The position numbers and the translations under genes were made by a program. The notes beneath the pieces were generated by a model that ran no database searches, was not told the origin of the DNA, and saw only the letters and a program-made list of their open reading frames with translations. From Mastigias papua (taxonomy: Eukaryota > Cnidaria > Scyphozoa > Rhizostomeae > Mastigiidae), in contig OZ025273.1 in assembly GCA_964019165.1 (NCBI GenBank), positions 5,017,823 through 5,081,822 on the forward strand: a DNA stretch of 64,000 bases, in the 5' to 3' direction. Of this stretch, positions 1 to 10,720 are shown one piece after another. Positions within the stretch are counted from its first letter, which is position 1. Each line of letters opens with the position of its first letter.

Positions 1-36
1 TCAGTTATTTTCATGGTCTCTTCACTTTTGTTGTAG

Positions 37-1870
37 AGATTTGGAACAGCTCTAGTTCCATGGGGCCAACTGTCATTGAAAAGTACACAATACGCTACAG
101 ATTTCGATCCTATCGACAAAGATTGTCATTGTAAAACATGCCAAAGTTATACCAGAGCCTATCTTCACACTTTGGTAGCCGCTAAAGAAACAGTGGGTTG
201 TCATCTTATAACTGTGCATAATATTGCGTATCAGGTGAGGTTGCTGAGCGACAACAAACTCTGCTTTTAGATATTTGCCAAATTGCAGACTAGTTGCCTA
301 TTTCAGCAACTTGTCATAATTCCTTAACTATCTTTTTGTGTTGCGGAACACTGAGCAACGTAGGGAGTACTTTAGACACAGCATGCAGTTCGAAAGCCTG
401 GCCATGTGGCAATATGTTTAAATCACTTGCGAGGTCAGAGCAATAACAGTCCATTCTATAGTAATTACTTCTTTGTGTGTTCTTTCATTCCATAGTTTAA
501 TTAGTTCTTTGGCATGGTTTTTTCAGGAATCCAAACTAATATGACTAGTTTTACATGATATTTAAGTTTATATCTAGATTCTTTTTGTTCATATGTTCGG
601 TCGGATTCGTGTCGATGCCAATGTTATGGTGCCAAAGTTTAAGGGATATACTCTTTTTTATAGGAAACCTGGCTCAAGGTCTTGTAGATAAATTTTTTTA
701 ATTTTTGGCCACATTTTGTTATGCATGTTTCTTAACAGCTTCTTAAGTCAATGAAAAAATTGCAGTGATAACGAAAGCAAAACGGAAGATATTCTCTTAT
801 GTAGTGCCCATACGGCTTAGCACATAAAACATACTTTAGTGGAAATTCTTAAATCCGTGGAGGAAAAAAGAAGGGTTTTCCGACACTGTGAAAGATAGCA
901 CAGAAAGTTCTGAAGTTTCTTAACTCTTTCCTTGTAGTTCTAAAAGTTTCCTAAATAGTAGGGTATCTAGTACTGGATTTCTTGTAAACCTGTCACTCAG
1001 AAAAAAAGTGTATACGTTGGCATTTAAGTTTTTGTCACGCCGCACGGTTTGGATTTGGTGCCGTAATTTATATTTTAGGACTTGACGACAAAGATAGATG
1101 AGTGGAATTAAATCGTGGAATGCGTGGATTCAATTCAGCTAGGAAACCTATTCTTGCCTAAGACAGTTTTGTATAGGAAATTGTAAATAAATCTCAATGA
1201 TTCAATGAAAATCTTATTGGCAGACTAAACCACAGTTCTCGATTAATTAATTGATATATTTTCAAAGACATACTTTTCTTACACGTAAACTCCTCGATAA
1301 ATCTTCATCAATGCCCATATTTAGTGATAAAGACCAGAGTCCAGAAAAAGTCACGGCTCCACGGCTCTGAGCCGGAAGAAAAGTTTGCTCTTTTTGTCGT
1401 ATTTGAGGAAGGTTTTGAAAATTTGTATCAACAATCCAGTTTCAGCAAAGTTCTCATATAATGCGTCATTGACTGTGAAAGGCATAGCCCATTTACAGTA
1501 AAAGCTTCCGAGACATGGACAATGTAGAGTTCAAAAACTTTGGCTAGGTTTGATAGTCTTAAAAGAGGAAGGTTTATCATGAAGATTTGATAGCCGGAGG
1601 AAGGTTTGGTATTTTTCTGGACTCTGATGAAGACATTCATCGAAACGTTAAGTTTACGAAAAGTATGTCTTGAATTTATATTGGATGATTTTAATCTTTT
1701 GCTATTTTCTCATGTAGATGAATTTGATGAAGTCGATCAGGAACAGTATCAAAGGAGATAGATTCCCGGACTTTGTAAGACAATTCTTCAATGACTTATA
1801 TCCTAAAGGGGACTTTCCTTCATGGGCAGTAAATGCCCTAGAAGGGGTCGGCATTATTCTGACCAAGTAG
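37..1870 (+). CDS. QTRT1: Queuine tRNA-ribosyltransferase catalytic subunit, 3' end (last two exons)
   Basis: C-terminal part of the eukaryotic tRNA-guanine transglycosylase, which with QTRT2 swaps guanine-34 for queuine in GUN-anticodon tRNAs. Exons: 37-234 (acceptor after TTGTAG, donor CAG|GTGAGG) and 1718-1870 (acceptor CATGTAG, stop TAG at 1868-1870); both junctions are phase 0. The first exon reads RFGTALVPWGQ, then FDPIDKDCHCKTC and LITVHNIAYQ. The CxCxxC cysteines and the His of VHN match the zinc-binding site of the TGT family. The second exon reads DRFPDFVRQFF, FPSWAVNALEGVGI and ends ILTK. This is the expected C-terminus of the animal protein. The TIM-barrel catalytic part lies upstream of the window. 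The 1.48-kb intron (235-1717) holds no feature I can name. Confidence 0.93.
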
Positions 1871-4800
1871 TACTCCGAATATTTTATCAGTGTCCTTTCT
1901 TATTTGAATATTTTACTTATGACCCATAGCAATCATTTGTCCGATACTTGATTGTACTGCTCAGTCACAATCTTAGAGAGCTTAGGCCACAGTTGTGGTT
2001 ACTACAATACATTAGGACACTTTTGGCAAGGCGTGGGTTGCCAGCGATTTTCTATATATGTTGAAACATATATAACTGTAATATACTTTACATAACTCTA
2101 TGTCACAGTTAGGCAACGGATTTCACGATTTTTCAAATGCTTTTTGTAATAGCTTCATTAAGAAAAAAAAATTTATTTATGCACCCTGCACCCATTCCTG
2201 CTGTAGGTATTGCGCAGAAAGTGATACTGCTGACCTCTGTCCAAATCTGTTTCTTAGGGAGCAGCCATTGTTTATGACCGGGGTGAGGACTGAAGATATG
2301 ATAGTCGGGTAACTGAACAAAAAAAGCTGTGTTAGTAGGGGGAGAAGAATAATTTTTGACCACAGGGGTAGTGTAAAAACATATACCATATTTATGCATT
2401 AATGCACCATTGTTTTAATGTTGTTCTTCTTCGATGGGATAAAGAAAACCTGACTTAAGCAAATGATGGGGTAAAATTTTTTTGAGGGCACATAACACTT
2501 CCTCTTCAGTCCCCACCCCGGCCATAAACAATGACCGCTCCCTAATCATTCACGTTGCTTCAGTATGTCACTATTCCAAGTTACATCCACCCTTAAGTCT
2601 TTTCTTCCACCCTTAAAGGCCATTCTCAGATGGAATGCCTAGAGAACTAACCCTCTGAATTCCACAACACTTTTCTTTTTATGTACCCCTCAATTTATTT
2701 GGTGTGGCTTCGTCGTTGCACCGTATCCACCCCTAGGCTCTACCCTCAAAGAGCTGACTGCTCACGCCCAAAGCTATTTCGCAGCGAAATCTCATCCTCA
2801 GTCCTTAGCATTTAATGTCTGGAATGAAAATTGCCTGCAAATGCCCTTTGTTTCACACAAATAGGAGAATCAAAGAGAACACCGTGTACAGCATCACTCT
2901 TTCGTAGAATGTTTTAATGAAATCCACATAGTCCCAAGTTTAATGCAAATGGCAAACATAATTGCGCAATGCAGACTTTTTCATTGTGTTTATTTGTTTA
3001 TCATCGTTTCCTGCATATATCTTCCAGTTAACGGCATTTCTTTACGACATTCTGCAATGAAAATGATTGATCAATTACTCCAGGATGCTTCAAATGTCTT
3101 AGAAACTCAGTAATTTGCTTACTTTGTTTGACATTTGCCGTTAGTCCAATCGTGAAATGCCCAAACTTTTGTCATCAGCACAAAGCGAGCCTTCATTCTG
3201 ATTGATTTACGTTAAAATGCCTTTGGTTTACTTGCAATCGATCCAAAATGTCATCATAATCTGCTAGCTGCTTATGTTTTCATTGTAATGGCATTTGACG
3301 AATATTCTATGTCCGCCTGGAGTGCTTTACAATGAACAAAGCCAAATTTTGCCTCTTACAATTTTCTGCGGTTTCTTGCAAAGTTCGTTATTTCAGTGAG
3401 TCAGGCTGATGGTGCTGGTCGATAGTCTGGGATGCTACTCTTGGCAGAAATGTGCTGACAGAGGAGTAAGCAAAACATATAAGAAGCTGAATAGCACACT
3501 ATAGTGAAATGAAGACTGTATATTCATGAAGAAGGTGAGCAATGTTCCATTAATCAGAACTGCTTTGCTCCCATAATCTGAGTGTACTTTGTCCAGTTTG
3601 ATCAAAGTGTTAAGGTTATTTTCAAACAGAACGTGGTCTACTTTCTACTGACTGATCACAGATGTTACCAGCCGTCTTTCGAGGACTGTGTGACACCTTC
3701 CCACTTGCGGTATGCCCTCGACTGCCATATGTGAGCTTAAATTAATCATATATTCAACATCTCAACTGGGAAAGGGAGAGGTCGATCTTAGACATTACTA
3801 CTTAAAAATGCATCTACTAGAATCTCTTGTTGTCTGCAAAAAGAAAAACTCAAATTTGACGGCCAGCTTGATTCATGTTGACTAGAAGAACCGAGAGCTT
3901 TAGAGTGGTGGTATGGAAGTATGGCACTTGCAAAGATTTGAAGATCAATCGAGGACTTACAATTAGATCCTGTAGTAATGAGATCTTATCCGGCTTCGTG
4001 TTTCATCACTGAGCTTCTTAACTAAATTTCTGCTAAATTAGAAATACCAGACTTTGGCTTTAATTGAATTCACTAGTCAGCAATCACTTAATCACAACCG
4101 TAGAATTCTGGAGCTGTATAGCTGTCCTATGAAATGATAGTGAACATTAGTTGAGTATTATCAATTTACAATCAAAAGCTGACAGCTTGTTCTCAGGCCT
4201 GTTCACTTTGAATGTAACTGGTTATATAAGGCTGGCTGGCTCGGTAAAGCGGACCAGCTCACGCTCACTTTGCTTGGCAAAAAAACAGCACGTGACCATC
4301 TGGCACTAATAAAATTATTTTGTGTCTTACTGCACTTGCGCTGTACATAAACCGTCATCCAGATCAGGTAGGCTAGCTCACTTGTAAGTATTCAAACGGG
4401 AAATTTCAATCTCGGCTAACCAAGATCTCGGCAGTTTCAAATAAGATGTCGGTCACGAGGTGTGAACACGAGTAGGTTTTTCAGTAGAAACATTATGCAA
4501 GTGAAATCTCTTTCAGATGGGCTAGCCCATTCTACGGAACTAGTCAATATAAAGCACAGACACTTGCATTACAATCGATATTGCTGCCTTCAAAAGAATC
4601 CAATCGTTATGAACTTTAGTTAAAGTCTGCTATCATCATGAGCACACACAATGTCTTCAAACTAAGCTTCTCTAACGTTAAACAGCTTAACATTTCCCAG
4701 TTCAGAAATCAGTCGATTTCTTTCATTTCTTTTTTATTATTCCCATTAATAATTACAAGTCTACATACACGACAACTGCATAAATACGCATAAAGTGGGT

Positions 4801-5325
4801 GGTTTATTCGGAGCTGGAGTCTGATTGCAAAACAGATATTCGTTTGAAATAGATCAGTTTTTCCTTTAGAAATACGGCCTCGCCATCGGAAAGTGTCTAT
4901 ACAATTAAGCGCTTTTAAGCAGCCATAGTCAGCTCTTAGAGGTTTTTCATTAATGTTTATTAAACAACAGCTGTGTGTTGACTGCTACCATCGCCGTATA
5001 ATGATCACCTATTAGAATTCTTTCGTTCTAAAATTTATTGTCCTAGATCTTCACAGCATAATGGACACCAGTTTGGTGTTAGCATAACCAGTTCATCTGT
5101 CCCAACTTTAGTAACACTTTCGCCTGCAATTGTTGGACGAAAATAGAATCTTGTAAACAACTCTTAGAAATATTGATATAGATGAACTGGTAGCCAGATT
5201 GTCCGGCAAAGCGATTAAATTTATTAAATGGGGTGCTCTGTGAGTGTTTGCGAAGAAGTTAATTAATTTTTTAGAAGCCTGACGTATTCAAAGTACACTG
5301 TTGGATGTGTAGCTACTTTAGGAAG
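1871..5325. other. Intergenic region downstream of QTRT1
   Basis: No gene is supported in this stretch. It is AT-rich with only short ORFs, two of which overlap on opposite strands across an inverted-repeat element at 2255-2544. The remainder, 2545-5325, shows nothing I can assign. Confidence 0.6.
2255..2544. mobile_element. MITE-like inverted-repeat element, about 290 bp
   Basis: The left end starts TAGGGAGCAGCCATTGTTTA and the right end closes with the near-exact reverse complement (...TAAACAATGACCGCTCCCTA). Similarity between the arms extends about 50 bp and includes a shared CCGGGGTG(A/G)GGACTGAAGA block. No transposase is encoded inside, so this is best read as a non-autonomous DNA transposon. 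The target-site duplication is not clear by eye. Confidence 0.6.
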
Positions 5326-5330
5326 AAAGC

Positions 5331-5675
5331 TCCTGCCATCAAGATGGGTTTGGTTGGAATCTGATCGCACTTTAAAGCGTTTTCTATCCTCCAGCTTTCA
5401 ACTTGTGTGCAGTAAGAGAGGTCCTGCCATCAAGTTGGGTTTGGTTGGAACCTGATCGCACTTTAAAGCGTTCTCTATCTTCCAGCTTTCAACTTGTGTG
5501 CAGTAAGAGAGGTCCTGCCATCAAGATGGGTTTGGTTGGAACCTGATCGCACTTAAAGCGTTCTCTGTCCTCCAGCTTTCAACTTGTGTGCAGTAAGAGA
5601 GGTCCTGCCATCAAGATGGATTTGGTTCGAACCTGATCGCACTTAAAGCGTTCTCTGTCCTCCAGCTTTCAACTT
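5331..5675. repeat. Tandem repeat, four copies of a 90-91 bp unit
   Basis: Units begin near 5331, 5421, 5512 and 5602, each starting (G/C)TCCTGCCATCAAG and ending near CCAGCTTTCAACTTGT. The copies differ at only a few bases (for example AAGATGGG against AAGTTGGG), so expansion looks recent. The last copy is cut short before 5680. The unit has no obvious protein-coding frame. Confidence 0.85.
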
Positions 5676-5983
5676 GTACCCCTTATACGAAGAAAGTAAT
5701 TATCCGAATAGCATAATGCTGTTAGTGTGCAGTCGCATTAAATATCCCAATGTGCTTTGCACAATAGGCAAAATGTTATATAAGACAAGCACACTATCCT
5801 GAATTAATATCTTGAAAATCCATAACAAATAATCCAATTGGCTCTGGTATTAGGGTTTAGAATCAAAAGGCTGCAGTCTGCAGACTGTAGAGCACCTGCT
5901 CTCTTCGAGATCTAATCAGGGTCATCGCGGAGATGATGCTCTTGGTGTGGAGGGATGGTGTGAAATAAACATTTGCTGGCGGC

Positions 5984-6277
5984 ATGGGCGTGGCATTGAG
6001 GGACTATGCCGACCAGCCGAATTACTTAGCGAAAAATCACAAGATATACCGACAGGAGCCAAGTGTTGTTGACGAAGTCTTTTCCAGGGAGTATGACACT
6101 ACCACTCCCCCAGCTATGGGTCTGGCTCTAACAACTAATGGTTTTGCTCACAACAGGCACCAAAGGTCACTTTTGTTAAAACAAAGTCATCTGCATGATA
6201 AACCTTTATCGTACGAGTCTCAACAAACAATGCTGCATTACTTCATGAGCAACTACAAAATTAGGAAAAGAAAATAG
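5984..6277 (+). CDS. Unrecognised 97-residue ORF (hypothetical)
   Basis: Open frame from an ATG (MGVALRDYADQPNY...) to a stop after a lysine/arginine-rich end (KIRKRK). I do not recognise it. It has no signal peptide or membrane segment. Its composition is more protein-like than most short ORFs in this region, but no splice context supports it, and a tRNA-like repeat begins just after its stop. It may be a chance ORF, a terminal exon, or a relic of a mobile element. Confidence 0.2.
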   Translation: MGVALRDYADQPNYLAKNHKIYRQEPSVVDEVFSREYDTTTPPAMGLALTTNGFAHNRHQRSLLLKQSHLHDKPLSYESQQTMLHYFMSNYKIRKRK

Positions 6278-6289
6278 GATTTAGGAAAA

Positions 6290-6460
6290 AATGTGAAGTG
6301 AGAGTACGAGCAAATGATTGACCAGAGTGGGCCTTGAACTCGCGGCCTTCAACTTATTATATCGAGTGGTCAGTGGCAGAGCACTCGACGGATGTAGATG
6401 AGGGTCACAAGTACTCCTCAGTGGTAGACCACTAATTTTCTCGTACTTTCAATTCACAAC
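6290..6460. repeat. tRNA-like foldback repeat (copy 1)
   Basis: The ends are inverted: AGTGAGAGTACGAGCAAA on the left and TTTTCTCGTACTTTCAATTC on the right. Inside is a minus-strand B-box-like segment near 6330-6350 (reverse complement reads CGAGTTCAAGGCCC), followed by a plus-strand A-box-like GTGGCAGAGCACTCG near 6373-6390. The same tail appears next to the tRNA-like sequences at 30.9, 56.2 and 60.7 kb, so this belongs to a dispersed tRNA-derived family. It is degenerate and not a functional tRNA gene. Confidence 0.5.
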
Positions 6461-7381
6461 TAAAAACTTCTAATTTCGAAGGCATTTCTCACATTGGATA
6501 ACTTTAACCTTTAAGTTATCTTTCTACATAGGCTATGAACCTTTGTTTTCCATTCAATTCTGTGTATATACGAAGGGTCAATGTGATTTGAGCCTGCTAG
6601 CTCTTTTCCTTGGATAGCATCGTTGTATCTGGTTCACTGCGAATACTCAGGTGTAAACTGAACTGTAGAACAGCACGTCTAGCAAACCTTTCAGTCGTAG
6701 AATCTCTTTGAAATGCCCACAGAATTACACGAAAAGTTTTACTTGCATCCGAACCAAGCACAACTATTAAAACCTATTTGGGTTCCAACTATGATATATG
6801 ATATTACATACATGCACGTACAAATTGCTGGCCACTGATTCTCGTGCAACTCGCTGACGTCATTTCGATTCGCAGACACCTGCTAGCTGGATTTGTTACT
6901 GTAATTTTAGCAATATTTATTTTTACAATCGAAAATATACAACTAAAACTAAAGAATACATACACGCAAGTCAGGCGCAGATTAGCCACAGGACTGTCGG
7001 GCGATGGTCTGGTGGCCTCCGATGGGGGCAGCAGTAAAGCAATAGGCGTACGTACTAAAGCTAATTAAATTTGTTTCAATACTGTTAAGAAAAGCTTGTA
7101 ACTTCGAGGCGCTGCATTCACCTCTCTGTCAATACTTTCAGTGAAATGAAACCACCTAGATTAAAGCAAAACTCTGAGGTTGAGTTTTATCAGATCTCAT
7201 AAAGTTGCTTTTTCACTTGTGATTCTGAAATAAAAAGTAAGTAAAAAGTAAGTTAGCAAGTAAAGAGTCAGTTTTTTGTCCTTTGGCACTCCATCCTAAT
7301 GGATGGTTATTGTTAACCCGCCGAATTTCAACCAAAGTTACCTTAAAGATAGAGTTGTGTATAGCATTGTTCCAAATTGCC

Positions 7382-7469
7382 TGTTTGCCACCCAGCCCAT
7401 GCCCGTTTGCCACCCAGCCCATGCCTGTTTGCCACCCACCCCATACCTGTTTGCCACCCAGCCCATGCC
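7382..7469. repeat. 22-bp minisatellite, four copies
   Basis: Four head-to-tail copies of a unit close to TGTTTGCCACCCAGCCCATG plus CC. The third copy differs (CACCCACCCCATACC). Short ORFs on both strands across it are simply the repeat translated. Confidence 0.85.
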
Positions 7470-9056
7470 AAACCCTCTGCTTTGATTGGAGCAGGATTTG
7501 AACCGAGTAAACACTACTAAACTGTTGCTACTAAATATGGTTGGATTGCTTTCAAAGCATTTTGTGTCCAATATATAACAACAATTCAACGCGAAATGGA
7601 TACAAAATAAATATAAATAAATTGAAAATATATCTAAAATACAGTCGTATTGGACGTAGAATTTAACAAGAAATAGAAAAACGAAAAGACCTTTTACTAG
7701 AATTCTAATATCCAATGAAAAGGATTGCTAAAAATACGGTATATCGTAGAAAATTTGGCCTTTACCAGCGGATATTGAACTTAAAAGAAAAAAATCATCA
7801 CTATTCTGTATCATACAGAACATATCAAGTGCTTTCTGTAAGGCAATTAAAGGCATTAATTAATGCCGTCTGAAAGAGAGGGTATTCCATTGGATAAGCT
7901 AAAAGCTGTTCTGTCTTAAAGTCTCTGCTGTTGTGAGATGGCAATGTACTCTTCGGCATATACAATACGGCATTTCTAAGAGGGATCGTCTTAGGCACAT
8001 ATAACTATAAATTAAAGTCCTTTGAAACAGGTGCTCCCCAAGCTTGGTATTCAAATATTGACAAAGATCAGAGCACCGCTGAATTCAGGTTTACGTTGAT
8101 CTTGCTTTCATCAACCTTCATTGTTCGATGTCCGCGTAATAGGCCATTTATTTCTACAATTCAGATCTTGACGCAGGTTCTGCTGACGCAAGATGCAATG
8201 GTAAGTCTTCGATTTTATCAAAACTATTTGACAAATTAAAATGGCGATTCACTGGATGACGCATTATTGGCATAGCTAGGGCCTTAGTTACTTAGTTTAC
8301 TATCAAAGCCAACGGAGAAGTGTCGAACGATATAAGATAATCATATTGACATGTGTGTTTAGACAAAGTTAGCATGAACTCGCGGAGAGTTAGAAGTTCG
8401 ATTCCTACCATCTGAGCATACTGATTCGCTTATAGCCAGTACCACACAACCGTCATTTGATCGGAAACTCAGAATCACGTTCATATCATGATATACTGAT
8501 CAGCGTAGCAGAAAGTCATGATAGCAATCTCGATACCCTGATAAAGCATCACACAGAAACAGCGGGCTAGAACATTAAGGCTGGGTTCATACACGATTCG
8601 CTCGTTAGGGAATGCTTGATACAGAGGTCAATGACTTTAGGAACTTGGTTCAATGACCTTAGGAACTTGGTTTCTAGAGGTAGGGTGACGAGCTCCTTCC
8701 TCACCGTTCTTATCTCCAAGTCATATTCGTTGTTCGGCAGGCAATGTGCTAAGTTACTGTTAGCATTAGCAAACATTTAAAGACCTCTGGCATAGCAGAG
8801 GAGCTGTAACCAGTCGGCAACCTAGTCACGTTAACAAAATGAATCGCATTTGAAGGATGAAACTCCTAGGGTGGGTGGTTTTTTGGCAGTTCAATCGAAA
8901 CGCAGCTTTCAAAGCTTCGCTTATTGTTGTTTAGTATCTTTGGCCGTGAAAAGTTTTGGAACCTAAGTAAAATAGGTTGCTAAAAACAGTTTTATGCAAT
9001 GAAACTTTGTTCAAATTCTTCATTGTTCAAATTGTTAAAATAAACATGCATGAAAT

Positions 9057-9059
<3 letters not shown>

Positions 9060-9131
<72 letters not shown>

Positions 9132-9153
9132 GTGTGTGTGTGTGTGTATGTGT

Positions 9154-9229
<76 letters not shown>
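9060..9229. repeat. Compound microsatellite (AT)n(GT)n
   Basis: About 70 bp of AT/TA dinucleotides to roughly 9131, then about 100 bp of TG/GT with two TATG interruptions. The apparent IYIYIY and CVCVCV peptides across it are artefacts. Confidence 0.97.
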
Positions 9230-9230
<1 letters not shown>

Positions 9231-10720
9231 TATTTACAAATATTTACACAAAAGAATCTTTGTGAGTATTTTTAGAGAAATAATTATAGTCATTCTGGCC
9301 CTCATTAGCATAACAGCTGCTAAAAATCCACTCCTTGGCCATGGCTAACAAATAAACACAGCTTGTTTGTTTGTGGAACTTTATCTATATTGACTCAAGG
9401 ATGCAAAAAAGAAACCAATTTCACTTCATCATACTTTATTACTGATTACGAAGACCACGTTTACGCGATAGTCGACGACAGTGGATCGAGTAAACTTTTG
9501 AGATAGGTTTTGAATTTGCAAGATTAGATCCGTAACTCCTTGCATACGCTATCAAAGCATCCGCTTGGATCGTTTAAACGCTTAGTGATGGATGCGATAG
9601 GAAAATTAACTTTCTCTATCTTCAACATATTTTTCTTATAAATATATAAGGCATATTCAACTAGACTCCTACAAAATTTAATAGTTATTGCTGATATTCA
9701 TAACGTAAATAAAGTGCTCAACGCCTGTGTGGATACTACGCGCTCTTCTCCATTCGCTAGTCGGCGCTATACTATGGTCGTCCTATGAACTATCATTTGC
9801 AATGCAGTTGTGGAGATATTCAGCTAAAAAGCTATTCCCTGCAATTAATGGCATGCCTAAGGATTCTTGACTTGGTGGGTGTAGCAAATAAAATTTATAG
9901 ACAGACTTGAACAAGGCACTCTAGCTACCGACAAGGCACTGTAACTAACCACAAGCCACGATCGTTCAGGCTACGTTTAACAACAAGCAAAAAAGGATCA
10001 CCGACGGTTCTGCGAGAAATGGGGTTGTCATACTCCCCACACTCCCTATCTCGGTACACCCTGCTTGTAATGATTTCTAACCAAGAAGTAGTTACTACAC
10101 TAATTCATTTGCATCTTCTCAATTTCTTTCTGGGCTCCTTTGTCCATATGTCTGAATTATGTTATAAAGAAGAGCCTATTATTTTGTGCTTCAAATCTTT
10201 CTTCACGCCTACATGTTTTCATGAATGCTAATGTTCTCCTAAATGCCAACTTTCCATGACTTATCCTCTTCTCACTTTTGAATTCTTTGTATTTCTTAAC
10301 ATTCCTTTTCCTTGTTTCTTCATTTCCATTATATCTGAATTGTCAGCTCCTATGCCAGATTCCTTTTCAACAGGATACAAGGAACTTATAACATGCATTA
10401 CATTGATATGTTGCATTTCACATACCAGCAACAGGCTCTTTGTTCAAAAATTGCAGTTTCCTTCAAGTGGCGTCGACAAAATAACAACACAAAAATCATC
10501 CCGAGATTTGTTGCACAGTGGAATGCTTTATCTCAAATTGACAAATGTTATATAGCACAAATGTTGAAAGTTAATCACAGTTCTTGTCTTTGCAGGTGCA
10601 ATGATGCAATGACACAAGGAAGTCTTCATGAAGAACCATGAAAACAAATGAAGTCAAACTGAAGCAAGGTTAATTTATGAGGGCAATACGTGCGGAGATA
10701 CTATACAAAGCTAAAACACA

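Larger units (their letters stand above)
6461..10720. other. Intergenic region upstream of the GPCR
   Basis: No gene is supported here. Besides the 22-bp minisatellite and the AT/GT tract listed separately, there is a two-copy 23-bp direct repeat near 8628-8674 (CAATGAC(T/C)TTAGGAACTTGG). The long ORFs crossing 7.2-7.7 kb and 9.0-9.3 kb are products of the repeats. Confidence 0.6.

Noticed and set aside
5331..5675. CRISPR-like array
   Set aside because: The units are contiguous tandem repeats without spacers, in an animal genome.
8977..9348. 123-residue ORF of IY and CV repeats
   Set aside because: It is the translation of the (AT)n(GT)n microsatellite.
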